Under the pieces are notes generated by a model that made no database searches, was not told the DNA's origin, and was given only the letters and a program-made list of their open reading frames with translations. Of a stretch of 64,000 bases of DNA, positions 27,701 to 36,246 are shown in pieces. The stretch is from Haploplasma modicum ATCC 29102 (GTDB taxonomy: Bacteria > Bacillota_I > Bacilli_A > Acholeplasmatales > Acholeplasmataceae), in NCBI RefSeq assembly GCF_000687835.1, contig NZ_JHYB01000002.1, positions 248,001 to 312,000 on the forward strand, read 5' to 3'. How positions within the stretch are numbered: the stretch's first letter is position 1; the number at the start of each line of letters is the position of its first letter. The position numbers and the translations under genes are program-made.

Positions 27701-28292
27701 GAAACTTCTTGCTTCAATTGATAAGACAAATCACGATTTATATAATATTAAATATAGGGAAATTGAAAAACACATTGAACAAAACAAGGCTAAATTTAAT
27801 ACAAGACTTTCTTTAATTAATGAAAATTTAAAAAATGCAAATGAATATTTATACAAAGACTTTGAAAAAATTAGTTCAAAATGCCGAAAAAAATATCACA
27901 GTTTAAAAACTAAAATTTTGACAAATAAAATATTACTTGAGGAAGAAATTAACGATAATAAAGTAAAGACTGAATATCGTGCTAATTTTATTATTAAACA
28001 GTATGAAACTCAAAAGATTAAATTCTATAAGACGTTAAAACAATCGAGAAAAAAATATAGTTTTGACATTGAAAAATGTAATCATCTCTTAAAACTTAAC
28101 AATGACTTATATAATAAAAATGTTAGTGATAATAAGATTAAATTAAAGCGTGAAATTAGACAATTTAATAATGAACTTCAACTCTTTAAAATTCACGGGA
28201 AAAAAGACAAACATAAATTAATTAGAAAAGATAAAAAAGAATTAAGAAAAAATTATCGCTTTAAGCTAAAACAAATTAAAAAACAAAGATAA
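24738..28292 (+). CDS. Giant cytosolic coiled-coil protein, unknown function
   Basis: 1184 aa, the largest protein in the window. No signal peptide, no transmembrane helix and no nucleotide-binding motif (no Walker A). It is dominated by long Lys/Glu/Asn/Ile/Leu-rich helical stretches with heptad character over most of its length. The region about 100-560 is near-continuous coiled coil. The C-terminal 60 residues are very basic (KLKREIRQFNNELQ, KDKHKLIRKDKKELRKNYRF). SMC-type heads are absent, so it is not a condensin. A filament- or scaffold-forming role (cytoskeleton, nucleoid, division) is possible but not shown. It is monocistronic, with its own promoter and terminator, and divergent from ruvAB. 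Confidence 0.75.
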   Translation: MMKIDFDNILLNKLNEINLNEDNKIEKDIKDQISSLFSHVSINEDFFKSQIEVFNSEVLKNNITLHREFSSVSENLTKSINIAVAKNSEEIKKHNEIAEANISKLKAEYKLKQDEINEKILLEEDKLNIHLIDVRKIYQDEIIQINKEIEIVRENTSLAKQKIEFKFSDKIKKIEENFENFKTAKNQSLVELRNQYNSKIEEFKILLDENKIEKDNSYLTIKQTFNQASIKFNNFINEHKKHFEIQKQKIVTKNRNIISDLNFEIEDLNEYFEKAKTLIINEHQEKIKALNIVFDVQKNAHNKANIEIINKYNSKISTTNSELSINRDSINNQIKLLEKEKRDALKKAADIFEENKIYKDYNRMIKNLDNKLLQLVSERDKKVIQEELQLQKALYNHDIKNIKHLNEWRYNKNLYDKERDLNYQIYKAKYNNDFSVIKEKELLESKRVEIFNRLETLFLENNLLPIELQLKLSSSIQNRDINLLNIDSDSTKLDCELNIKLLEILYSLEELFIKEELEVEQNKKDFEIKLLRLTNQLELEKENAKRDHEIKNLELNINLQDYLHENKSKKYRDYFFLQKRIYLSHIDLLKNELDYNISNEKRNALLEEQKRNKISLEIKTKNQNILISKKLQRNIALLKIDSTYHEKTNILFLDNLLDLIVRQRTLIKDLFLLNDSAIHPEKIKSLIKLIIEFNDIYIKMYDSLITKYKTINEINYNNKVNDITEQKYRIKHESILNLHNEKISILKNTRNNISNEINQLLERSKEIEIESVQKSMINSGLQKNKSSDEAIFYSKTTSSLKLESKNNRIIIKKLYQQRALKEEEIKKINKKLVKQENTLKLKRKSEEAKYYRKYNINSTNFTSLLNQFDKYNILLNKNLSELLKDLYLNDIAIKGFQKRFKNIFIKMIDNSIYKFQNILKFWISFNLNNEVELLKSMNQFTDQSMSSLEKLEKKYNRFLLVDGKTLTEHKKIHLQNELNLKNKIASDEKLLASIDKTNHDLYNIKYREIEKHIEQNKAKFNTRLSLINENLKNANEYLYKDFEKISSKCRKKYHSLKTKILTNKILLEEEINDNKVKTEYRANFIIKQYETQKIKFYKTLKQSRKKYSFDIEKCNHLLKLNNDLYNKNVSDNKIKLKREIRQFNNELQLFKIHGKKDKHKLIRKDKKELRKNYRFKLKQIKKQR

Positions 28293-28318
28293 CTCCTTAT
28301 TGGAGTTATTTTTGTTTT
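28291..28318 (+). terminator. Terminator of the coiled-coil gene
   Basis: AACTCC-TTATT-GGAGTT hairpin starting in the stop codon, followed by a T-rich tract. Confidence 0.8.
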
Positions 28319-28322
28319 AGAT

Positions 28323-28358
28323 AAAAAAAACTTGATCATCAGCTACTGATAATCAAGT
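28323..28358 (-). terminator. Terminator of obgE
   Basis: Long hairpin ACTTGAT-x-ATCAG/CTGAT-x-ATCAAGT with one internal mismatch, then eight T on the minus strand. Confidence 0.88.
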
Positions 28359-28363
28359 CTATT

Positions 28364-29614
28364 TTAATCTAAGAAATCAAATTCAAACCCATAAACATTA
28401 ACGGTATCACCATTTGTAACACCCGCTTTTCTAAGTGCATCTTCAACACCAAGTGTTTTTAACTGTTTAGAAAATCTCATAATACCTTCTTCAGATGCAA
28501 AATTGGTACGTTCAAAGTGTAGTAATACCTTTGGTCCTGTAACATAGAAGACCTTATCTTCATATTTAACATCAATTTGATTATCATCTTCTTCTAGTTC
28601 GTATATTTCATGCGAATCATCCTCAATAACAATCGGTGGGATATTATCAAGTTCAATAATAACTTTATCTAATAACTCATTTAAACCTAGATGTGATGCT
28701 GCAGAAATAACATATATTTCCTTATTTTTAAATTTATTTACTATTTTTTTTACTTCTGATTCATCGATAGCATCTGCTTTATTTAAAACAATAATTTGTT
28801 TTCTATTTAATAAATCTTTATTGAATTTACCTAATTCTTCATTTATAATTTGGTACTTTTCATATGGATTTTCATCTGTTAAATCAACCATATGTAAAAA
28901 TATTCGACATCTTTCAATATGTTTTAAAAATCTAAGTCCTAATCCATGACCTTCTGAGGCATTTTCAATAATACCTGGTAAGTCTGCTAGAACAAAATCA
29001 TGATTTTTATATCTAACCATTCCAAGATTTGGTTGAAGCGTAGTAAATGGATATGCAGCGATTTTTGGTCTTGCATTTGATAAAACTGAAATTAATGTTG
29101 ATTTTCCAACACTAGGAAATCCTAGTAATCCTACATCGGCTAAAACTCTTAAATCTAGTTTGATCTTTAATTGTTCGCCTCTATCACCATTTTCACTAAA
29201 CTTAGGTGCAGTATTTCTTTTTGTGGCAAAAGCAATATTACCTCTACCCCCTCTACCACCTTTAGCGACAACAAGTTCTTGATTGTGGTGCGTTATTTCG
29301 CCTATTTTAAGCCCTGTTTCATAATTATAGATGATTGTCCCAAGTGGAACTTTTAAATAATTATTTAAGGCATTTGCACCATGCATACCTTTTGACTTAC
29401 CGTTTTCACCATTTGGTGCTTTAATATGTTTTTGATATCTAAAATCAGTAAGTGTTACCTTACCTTCATCACCAACAAAAACAATGGAACCACCCATTCC
29501 ACCATTTCCGCCACTTGGACCACCAAATTCAACATATTTTTCTCTTCTAAACGAAGTCATTCCATGGCCACCACGGCCAGCAAAAACTTCAACAACTACT
29601 TCATCTATAAACAT
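28364..29614 (-). CDS. obgE: Obg family GTPase
   Basis: 416 aa. Glycine-rich Obg fold (FAGRGGHGMTSFRREKYV, GGNGGMGGSIVF), G domain with GFPSVGKST (G1), LADLPGIIENASEG (G3), NKAD (G4) and ISAAS (G5), and a C-terminal OCT domain (FVTGP-like YVTGPKVLLHFERTNF). Obg binds the 50S subunit and links ribosome assembly to GTP/ppGpp. It follows rpmA, the usual rplU-prp-rpmA-obg order, but a terminator separates it from rpmA. Confidence 0.97.
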   Translation of the reverse strand: MFIDEVVVEVFAGRGGHGMTSFRREKYVEFGGPSGGNGGMGGSIVFVGDEGKVTLTDFRYQKHIKAPNGENGKSKGMHGANALNNYLKVPLGTIIYNYETGLKIGEITHHNQELVVAKGGRGGRGNIAFATKRNTAPKFSENGDRGEQLKIKLDLRVLADVGLLGFPSVGKSTLISVLSNARPKIAAYPFTTLQPNLGMVRYKNHDFVLADLPGIIENASEGHGLGLRFLKHIERCRIFLHMVDLTDENPYEKYQIINEELGKFNKDLLNRKQIIVLNKADAIDESEVKKIVNKFKNKEIYVISAASHLGLNELLDKVIIELDNIPPIVIEDDSHEIYELEEDDNQIDVKYEDKVFYVTGPKVLLHFERTNFASEEGIMRFSKQLKTLGVEDALRKAGVTNGDTVNVYGFEFDFLD

Positions 29615-29633
29615 AATTTTTTCACCTTCTAAA

Positions 29634-29663
29634 TAATAAAAAAGGATAACGTATGTTATCCTT
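29634..29663 (-). terminator. Terminator after rpmA
   Basis: AAGGATAAC-GTAT-GTTATCCTT hairpin overlapping the rpmA stop, then a T run on the minus strand. Confidence 0.85.
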
Positions 29664-29934
29664 CGTAAACAGACACTTGAGTACGATCGCGGCCTTTTCG
29701 TTCATATTTTACATTACCTGATACAGTTGCGAATAATGTATCATCTCCGCCTCTTCTTACATTATTACCAGGATGAATTTTTGTTCCTCTTTGGCGATAA
29801 ATAATTGAGCCGGCTGATGCATATTGCCCATCAGATAATTTTTGACCTAATCTTTTTGAGTGTGAATCTCGTCCGTTACGGGATGAACCTACACCTTTTT
29901 TAGATGCGAATAACTGAATGTTAAGCTTTAACAT
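29656..29934 (-). CDS. rpmA: 50S ribosomal protein L27 (precursor form)
   Basis: 92 aa. The N-terminus [24 protein letters not shown] carries the Firmicutes-type extension: Prp cuts between LF and ASKKG to expose the mature N-terminus that reaches the peptidyl-transferase centre. The body [32 protein letters not shown] is typical L27. The gene follows prp by one base. Confidence 0.97.
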   Translation of the reverse strand: MLKLNIQLFASKKGVGSSRNGRDSHSKRLGQKLSDGQYASAGSIIYRQRGTKIHPGNNVRRGGDDTLFATVSGNVKYERKGRDRTQVSVYEG

Positions 29935-29935
29935 G

Positions 29936-30250
29936 CTATCCCTCCTTTTGATTTTTAATATAATTTGGATATTGTTGTTCTAAATCGTATAATGTATATT
30001 TTAAGTTGTCTAATAATTTATCCATAATAGGATCATGTTTTTTAACATCTAACTTAAAATAACCTTCGTCAATAATTAGAGAGTATGTACTATTTTTCTC
30101 TAATAATTCTCCTGCATTTGCAGTTACTATAATTGCAGTTGAGACTGCGGCACAAACAATGTCTTTACCAGATTCATCATAATTTGCGTGTCCTGATATT
30201 TCAATTGTTTCTATTTGGTCATTTTTTATCAAATAGTTTGCTAAAATCAT
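29936..30250 (-). CDS. prp: Ribosomal-processing cysteine protease Prp
   Basis: 104 aa. Catalytic His and Cys lie in [19 protein letters not shown] (His21, Cys33 approximately). Prp removes the N-terminal extension of L27 and is found between rplU and rpmA in Firmicutes, exactly as here. One-base overlap with rplU. The presence of the cleavage motif in the adjacent rpmA supports an active protease. Confidence 0.93.
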   Translation of the reverse strand: MILANYLIKNDQIETIEISGHANYDESGKDIVCAAVSTAIIVTANAGELLEKNSTYSLIIDEGYFKLDVKKHDPIMDKLLDNLKYTLYDLEQQYPNYIKNQKEG

Positions 30251-30561
30251 TATGCTTTAACAATTTCTTCGATTACTAATTTTGTATAGCTTTGGCGATG
30301 ACCTTGTTTTTTACGGAAGTTTTTCTTTGGACGGTATTTAAATACTATGATTTTTTTACCGCGTCCTTGTTTTTCTACTTTCGCTACAACTTTTGCGCCT
30401 TCAACTAGTGGTGCACCAATAACTGGATTTTCTCCACCTAAAGCTACAACTTCAGTAAACACATAATTTTCTCCAGCTTCAACGTCTAATTTTTCAACAT
30501 AAATAACGTCGCCTTGGGAAACTTTAACTTGTTTACCACCTGTTTTAATAATTGCGTACAT
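30250..30561 (-). CDS. rplU: 50S ribosomal protein L21
   Basis: 103 aa, standard length. [25 protein letters not shown] and [21 protein letters not shown] are family signatures. First gene of the L21-Prp-L27 operon. A strong AAGGAGG ribosome site precedes ATG 30561, and a structured leader lies upstream. Confidence 0.97.
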   Translation of the reverse strand: MYAIIKTGGKQVKVSQGDVIYVEKLDVEAGENYVFTEVVALGGENPVIGAPLVEGAKVVAKVEKQGRGKKIIVFKYRPKKNFRKKQGHRQSYTKLVIEEIVKA

Positions 30562-30574
30562 GTCGCTACCTCCT

Positions 30575-30646
30575 TGTTTTTATTTGAAGACTCACTATTG
30601 AGGTAGTAGATAAATCTACGTTTAAACCTTGTCTATGTGGTACAAC
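30575..30646 (-). promoter_or_regulatory. rplU leader, probable L21 autoregulatory element
   Basis: About 85 nt of leader between the promoter and rplU with small hairpins GTAGA-TTTA-TCTAC (30606-30619) and CTCA/TGAG (30591-30602). In Firmicutes an L21 leader motif at this place binds the protein product. I infer identity from position; I could not align it to the family model. Confidence 0.45.
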
Positions 30647-30652
30647 TACTAT

Positions 30653-30681
30653 ATTATAAACTAAGTGACTATTATTGTCAA
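30653..30681 (-). promoter_or_regulatory. Consensus promoter of the rplU operon
   Basis: On the minus strand a perfect TTGACA (30676-30681), 17 bp, perfect TATAAT (30653-30658); the strongest promoter in the window. Confidence 0.92.
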
Positions 30682-30692
30682 TAAAAATCTAC

Positions 30693-31625
30693 TTAAGCTT
30701 CTTCTTTTTTTTCTTTCTTCTTAAATAGTCCTAAAAACTTTTTAGGTAACATTGTAACAGCATCAGCAATTACACTAGGTAGCATCCCTGCAGCCTCTAA
30801 TAATGCACCTCTTCTAATTTCTTCTTTAGTAATTTCTTTAGCATCACTAAATAAATATTTTCTAGTAACAATTCCAATTCTAAGAGTTAATAAAGCATTA
30901 GAAATACCTTGAATTAGTGATGACATTACCGGTTTTATTAATGGAATATCGCTAATTGCATTTAGAGTTGAATTAGGTAATAAATCGCTTAAATCCATAT
31001 TTTCCAATCCCTCAGCAATTAAGGCTGTGGTAAATACATTAATTGTAAGCTTCGATAAGTTTTTCATATTTGGTCTAAAACCACACATATAAACTAATTC
31101 CTTAATCATTTTTAAATTAACAACAACTACTGTATATAAATCAAGTCTTCCATTTTGAGAAATAGCAGTTGAGATCATTACAGTTTTAGCATTTTTTCTA
31201 ATTAATTTATTCATTTGTTTTTTAATATGCTTATTAAATACTTTATTTAAAACAATATTTAATTCTTCCTGATTACCTTTTGCATCAATTATTTCTTTTT
31301 TAACTTCGTCTGATAAGATATCTTGTTCAATTAGTCTATTTGAAACTTTTTTATATACTTTATAGTTTTTTTTACTTGGTTTATCAAGTGTTGTTTCAAT
31401 GCTAAAACTAGGTGAGAATAAAATAATATTAACCGGTCTTAAAATTAAAACATAAACAAGTAAAAATACTAAAACATAAAATGAATATTCTAAATATTTA
31501 CTAATATTTCTTAACTTTTCACCAACATTTAAAACACTACTTAGTAACATTAATAAAAATACAATAATAACACCTATCGCTATTGCATACCAGAGAAACC
31601 TTGATTTGCTATTTTTTTGTTCCAT
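30693..31625 (-). CDS. DUF697/YcjF-type membrane protein
   Basis: 310 aa. Two transmembrane helices near the N-terminus (about 11-31 and 44-65), then a cytosolic part. The C-terminal half has the DUF697 pattern (MISTAISQNGRLDLYTVVVVNLKMIKELVYMCG begins at about residue 150, and LTLRIGIVTRKYLF later). DUF697 domains are usually fused or partnered to GTPases of the Era/YcjX type; no GTPase domain is present here. Function unknown. It has its own promoter-like TATAAT and an AGGAGG ribosome site and is probably monocistronic. Confidence 0.6.
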   Translation of the reverse strand: MEQKNSKSRFLWYAIAIGVIIVFLLMLLSSVLNVGEKLRNISKYLEYSFYVLVFLLVYVLILRPVNIILFSPSFSIETTLDKPSKKNYKVYKKVSNRLIEQDILSDEVKKEIIDAKGNQEELNIVLNKVFNKHIKKQMNKLIRKNAKTVMISTAISQNGRLDLYTVVVVNLKMIKELVYMCGFRPNMKNLSKLTINVFTTALIAEGLENMDLSDLLPNSTLNAISDIPLIKPVMSSLIQGISNALLTLRIGIVTRKYLFSDAKEITKEEIRRGALLEAAGMLPSVIADAVTMLPKKFLGLFKKKEKKEEA

Positions 31626-31675
31626 ACTTATCCTCCTAAATTAACTAGTTTAATTATATCATGTTAATTTAAAAT

Positions 31676-32353
31676 TTAAAGATTGAAAATTTTTGCTTCC
31701 TTAAAACTATAAAATTGATTTTTTCCAATGATAATATGATCTAAAATTTCAATATTGATAATCTCTGATACTTCTGTTAATGCTTTTGTTGTTATCTTAT
31801 CAGCCTTAGAAGGATTAGCGTTACCTGTTGGATGATTATGGACCAATATTATATATGAAGCATTAGCTTTTATCGCTTTAATGAAGATATCTCTTGGATG
31901 AATAACCATTTGATCAACTGTACCTTTATAAATTAATTCATACTTTATTATTGCAAGTCTTGTATTTAAAAACATGCAGTAAAAATTTTCTTGATTTTCA
32001 TTTTCTAGAAATTTCATTTTATAGTAAATATCTTTTGCGCTTTCAATCACTTCAGTATGATAACTTGCTTTTTCTAATCTTTTCCCTAACTCAATTGCAG
32101 CAATTATACTTGTTGCTTTAGCAACTTTAATACCATTTACTTTTAATAGTTCTTCTAGTGTTAGTTTCTTTAAATCGGAAATATTTTCAAGTCGGTATAA
32201 CACATCTTTTGCTAACTCAATTACTGATTTATCCCTACTTCCAGTTCTAAGGATAATTGCTAGTAATTCGGTATTGGATAGTATTTCTACTCCCTCACTA
32301 ATCAATTTTTCTCTTGGCCTTTCAAATATCGGCATCTCTTTTATAAAATACAT
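31676..32353 (-). CDS. radC: RadC family JAB-domain protein
   Basis: 225 aa. N-terminal helix-hairpin-helix-like part (PREKLISEGVEILSNTELLAIILRTGS) and a C-terminal JAB1/MPN metalloprotease-like domain with intact zinc motif HNHPTGNANPSKAD. The historical repair role of RadC is not supported; recent work links family members to other DNA processes. Preceded by an AGGAGG-like site. Confidence 0.92.
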   Translation of the reverse strand: MYFIKEMPIFERPREKLISEGVEILSNTELLAIILRTGSRDKSVIELAKDVLYRLENISDLKKLTLEELLKVNGIKVAKATSIIAAIELGKRLEKASYHTEVIESAKDIYYKMKFLENENQENFYCMFLNTRLAIIKYELIYKGTVDQMVIHPRDIFIKAIKANASYIILVHNHPTGNANPSKADKITTKALTEVSEIINIEILDHIIIGKNQFYSFKEAKIFNL

Positions 32354-32399
32354 TTTATTCCCTCCTATTAAATATTAGTTAGAAAAACAAAAATTACTT

Positions 32400-32439
32400 A
32401 AAAAAAGAGTTAAATATCTAATTATATAGAATTTAACTC
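32400..32439 (-). terminator. Terminator of the GNAT-valS-folC transcript
   Basis: GAGTTAAAT/ATTTAACTC stem (32407-32415 with 32431-32439), followed by a T run on the minus strand. Confidence 0.75.
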
Positions 32440-32450
32440 ATTAATTTAAC

Positions 32451-33677
32451 TTATTTAGTTTTTAACAACATCTGTTTAATATAGCCAATAAAATGAAGGG
32501 AACCGGTAATAATTACTACTTCGTCTTCTTTAATATTTTCTTTTAAGTTTTGATAAACCTTAAACCCATCTTCAACGTATAAGATATCTTTTGAAGAAAA
32601 CGGTTCTAAACTCATAAATCTAAAATCAGGGAAAGATGTGAGAATTATTTTATAGTCATATTTTTTTATAATTTCTAACATTTTATTAATATCTTTATCT
32701 TTTAAGGCACTATACAAGATAGTTACTTTATAGTTTTTAAAAAGTGAATTAACACTACTCATTAAGGCATTGATGGCTGGTTCATTATGAGCCCCATCAA
32801 TATAAATATTTTTAGAAATCTCTTCAAATCTTCCAGCCCATTTAGTTTTAATAAAACTATCTAAAATATTATTTGCTTTGATCTTAGGATATAGTTTTCT
32901 TAATACTTCAAAGGCTAAAATAGCATTTGTTTGTTGAAAACTACCTAAAAGACTTAAACTAAATTCTAAATTATTATAAATAAACTTAGAGGATGAAATT
33001 TCATTTATCATAGTTTTATCTAAAATAAAATATTTTGCATTCATGCTTTTTGCATAACTAATAAAAATATCTTTTACTTCACCTGAAACAAAAGCATATA
33101 AGTTACCATTTTTTTTAAGTGCTCTAATTTTTTCATTAGCAATTAAATCAATTGTACTACCTAGTTGTTTCATATGATCTAAGCCAACGCTTGTAATAAC
33201 TGTTGCATCGTAGTTTATTATATTAGTTGCATCCAATCTGCCACCAATACCGATTTCCATAATAAGTGTTGAAACTTTTTTATCGTAAAAATGCTTAAAA
33301 GCCATCAGGGTTACTATTTCAAAAAATGATAATTTAAAGTCTACTAATTTTTCATTAAAATCATAGAAAAAATTAATTAAATTAAGTAATTCCAAATCAC
33401 TAATATTTTCATTATTTATTCTGATTCTTTCATTAAAAACAACTAAATAAGGTGAAGTAAAACTACCAACTGATATTTTACTATCCACAAGTGTACTTGT
33501 AATAAAAGCTTGTGTTGATCCTTTACCATTTGTTCCACCAATATGAATTTTTTTAACATTACTAAAATCTAAATTTAATAAATCATAAGCTTTTTTTAAA
33601 TCATCAAGACTTACTTTTTCTTTAAATCTTGGTTGATGTTCAACCCAATTAATAGCATCTAAAATGTTATTAAACAT
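32451..33677 (-). CDS. folC: Folylpolyglutamate synthase / dihydrofolate synthase
   Basis: 408 aa Mur-ligase-type enzyme. ATP motif HIGGTNGKGSTQAF, TSPYLVVFNERI, EIGIGGRLDATN, and the C-terminal IDGAHNEPAINAL. It adds glutamates to folates, retaining them in the cell; in folate-auxotrophic bacteria this may be the only role. It overlaps valS by eight bases and is the last gene of the T-box-controlled transcript. Confidence 0.94.
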   Translation of the reverse strand: MFNNILDAINWVEHQPRFKEKVSLDDLKKAYDLLNLDFSNVKKIHIGGTNGKGSTQAFITSTLVDSKISVGSFTSPYLVVFNERIRINNENISDLELLNLINFFYDFNEKLVDFKLSFFEIVTLMAFKHFYDKKVSTLIMEIGIGGRLDATNIINYDATVITSVGLDHMKQLGSTIDLIANEKIRALKKNGNLYAFVSGEVKDIFISYAKSMNAKYFILDKTMINEISSSKFIYNNLEFSLSLLGSFQQTNAILAFEVLRKLYPKIKANNILDSFIKTKWAGRFEEISKNIYIDGAHNEPAINALMSSVNSLFKNYKVTILYSALKDKDINKMLEIIKKYDYKIILTSFPDFRFMSLEPFSSKDILYVEDGFKVYQNLKENIKEDEVVIITGSLHFIGYIKQMLLKTK

Positions 33678-36246
33678 ATTCTTTTAATTCATCCATTACT
33701 TTTTCATATTGACTTAAATAGTTTTCATATTTAAGTTTTTCTTCTAAAATTTTAGCTTCTGGTGCTTTACTTAAAAATCTTTCATTACTTAACATATCTT
33801 TAGATCTTTTTATTTCTTTTTCTAATTGTTCTTTTTGTTTTGTTAGTAATAAGATTTGTTCTTCTTTATCAATTAAATCTTCTTTAACAATATATATAGA
33901 TATTTCATTTGCAACAATTACAATTGTCTCATCTAATGTTTCTAATTCTTTACTAATAATTAAATTACTTGTTTTTAAGAATTCTGTTAAATAGTTATGA
34001 TGTTTTTGTAAAACATTAATTAAATTAGCATCACTTGTTACAATATTAATTAAAAGTGGTTTAGATGGTAAAACTTTATATTCTGCTCTTAAATTTCTTA
34101 CTCTTGTAATTAAATCAATAATAATATTTAAAAATTTAATATCTTTTTCATTTTTATAGTTAATTACTGGCCAGTCCGCTCTAATAATTGAATCTTCTTT
34201 TGTTAACTCAACATATAACATATCAGTTACGAATGGAATAAATGGGTGAAGTAATTTTAAAACACTTTCTAAAACATAATATAAAACACTTTGTGTATTT
34301 TTATTTAGTTTTTCATCTTTCAATGAAATTTTTGATAATTCAACGTACCATGCTGCAAATTCATTCCAAATAAAGTTATATAATACATGACTTGCTTCAT
34401 TGAAATTAAATTTTTCATAATGAATATCAGCTTCAATTATCACATCATTTAATCTAGATAAAATCCATGAATCAAATAAACTTAAGTTATTAAAATCAAC
34501 TTCTAAATTATTATCATCCAAATTCATCATTACAAATCTTGATATATTCCATAATTTATTAATAAAGTTCCAGCTTGATTCAACTTTTTCAGTATCATAT
34601 CTTAAATCTTGACCTGGGCTTGAGTTTGTTGTTAGGAAATATCTAAGAGCATCAACACCGTATTCTTTAATAACATCCATTGGATCAACGCCATTATTTA
34701 ATGATTTACTCATTTTTCTTCCGTCTTTATCTCTAATTAGACCATGAAGTAATACTTTTTTAAATGGATCTTTATTTGTAAATAGACGTCCTTGGAAAAT
34801 CATTCGAGCAACCCAGAAGAAAATAATATCATATCCTGTTACTAAAACATCAGTTGGATAATAACGCATTAAATCTTCAGTGTTTTCAGGAAAACCTAGA
34901 GTAGAAAATGGCCAAAGAGCTGATGAGAACCATGTATCTAGTACGTCTTCATCTTGAGTCCATGATTCACCTGGAGATTCAATTTGAACCTTTACTTTTC
35001 CATCTTTATACCATGCTGGTATTCTATGTCCCCACCAAAGCTGACGGCTAATACACCAGTCCTGAGTATCGGTCATCCAGTTATTATAAATCTTTTTAAA
35101 TCGCTCTGGAACAAATTCTGTTTCAGTATTTAGACTATCTTTAGCAATCTCATCCATCTTAACAAACCATTGAAGTGATAATCTAGGTTCTACGACTACA
35201 CCTGTTCTTTCACTATAACCAATATTTGTTTGATAGTCTTCAATTTTCTCAACTTGACCAATTTTTTCTAATTTTTCAATAACCTTTTTTCTAGCTTCAA
35301 ATCTTTCTAAGCCTTCAAATTCAAAAGCCATCGCATTTAAGTGGCCAGACTCATCCATACAATGTGGCATAGCAAGATTATGTCTTAATCCAACTTCAAA
35401 GTCATTTGCATCGTGTGCTGGAGTTACTTTAACAACACCAGTCCCAAAATCCATATCAACATAGTCATCACTAATAACTTTAATTTTAACGTTTGTACCT
35501 GGGATAAATACTTCTTTACCAACATATTTACGGTATCTTAAATCAAAAGGATGAACCATTAAAGCCTGGTCAGCAAACATTGTCTCTGGACGAGTTGTTG
35601 CTATTACTAGGTGATCGTTTGAATCAACTAAGTTATATTTTAAATAATATAATTTACTTAATTCATCTTTATATTCAACTTCAATATTTGATAAAGCTGT
35701 TTTTGCATTAACATCCCAGTGAATAATACGATTACCACGGTAAATTAATCCCTCTTCATGCATTGTTATAAAAACATGATTAACAGCATCATTTAATCCT
35801 TTATCAAGTGTAAATCTTTCTTTTGAATAATCAACACTTATTCCAAGTGCTTTCCATTGTTTTCTAATGTGAGTACTATATTCTTCTTTCCATTGCCAAG
35901 CAACTTCTAAAAACTTTTCTCTACCTAAATCATATCTTGAAATATTTTGTTTTCTTAATTTTTCATCGACTCTTGCTTGTGTTGCAATTCCTGCATGATC
36001 CATACCAGGAAGAAATAAAGCATCATAGCCTTGCATTCTTTTTCTTCTAATAATAATATCTTGTAAGGTATTATCCCATGCATGACCTAAATGAAGCTTA
36101 CCTGTTACATTTGGTGGTGGAATTACTATCGTAAAAGGCTCTAATTCACGTCTATTAGCGTTAAAGTACTCTTTTCTTACCCAATTATCATATCTATTTT
36201 CTTCTACCTTTAAATGGTCATATTTCGTTTCTAAATTTGTTTTCAT
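33670..36246 (-). CDS. valS: Valyl-tRNA synthetase
   Basis: 858 aa class I synthetase. HIGH motif as KLHLGHAWDN, KMSKS motif intact, an editing CP1 domain (TTRPETMFADQALMVHP) and a C-terminal coiled-coil tRNA-binding arm (about 800-858). Start ATG overlaps the stop of the acetyltransferase gene by four bases. Expression is expected to rise when uncharged tRNA-Val accumulates, through the T-box in front of the operon. Confidence 0.97.
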   Translation of the reverse strand: MKTNLETKYDHLKVEENRYDNWVRKEYFNANRRELEPFTIVIPPPNVTGKLHLGHAWDNTLQDIIIRRKRMQGYDALFLPGMDHAGIATQARVDEKLRKQNISRYDLGREKFLEVAWQWKEEYSTHIRKQWKALGISVDYSKERFTLDKGLNDAVNHVFITMHEEGLIYRGNRIIHWDVNAKTALSNIEVEYKDELSKLYYLKYNLVDSNDHLVIATTRPETMFADQALMVHPFDLRYRKYVGKEVFIPGTNVKIKVISDDYVDMDFGTGVVKVTPAHDANDFEVGLRHNLAMPHCMDESGHLNAMAFEFEGLERFEARKKVIEKLEKIGQVEKIEDYQTNIGYSERTGVVVEPRLSLQWFVKMDEIAKDSLNTETEFVPERFKKIYNNWMTDTQDWCISRQLWWGHRIPAWYKDGKVKVQIESPGESWTQDEDVLDTWFSSALWPFSTLGFPENTEDLMRYYPTDVLVTGYDIIFFWVARMIFQGRLFTNKDPFKKVLLHGLIRDKDGRKMSKSLNNGVDPMDVIKEYGVDALRYFLTTNSSPGQDLRYDTEKVESSWNFINKLWNISRFVMMNLDDNNLEVDFNNLSLFDSWILSRLNDVIIEADIHYEKFNFNEASHVLYNFIWNEFAAWYVELSKISLKDEKLNKNTQSVLYYVLESVLKLLHPFIPFVTDMLYVELTKEDSIIRADWPVINYKNEKDIKFLNIIIDLITRVRNLRAEYKVLPSKPLLINIVTSDANLINVLQKHHNYLTEFLKTSNLIISKELETLDETIVIVANEISIYIVKEDLIDKEEQILLLTKQKEQLEKEIKRSKDMLSNERFLSKAPEAKILEEKLKYENYLSQYEKVMDELKEYV

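Noticed and set aside
25000-28292. SMC or phage tape-measure identity for the coiled-coil giant
   Set aside because: No Walker A, signature or Walker B for SMC; no transmembrane stretches or phage neighbours for a tape-measure protein.
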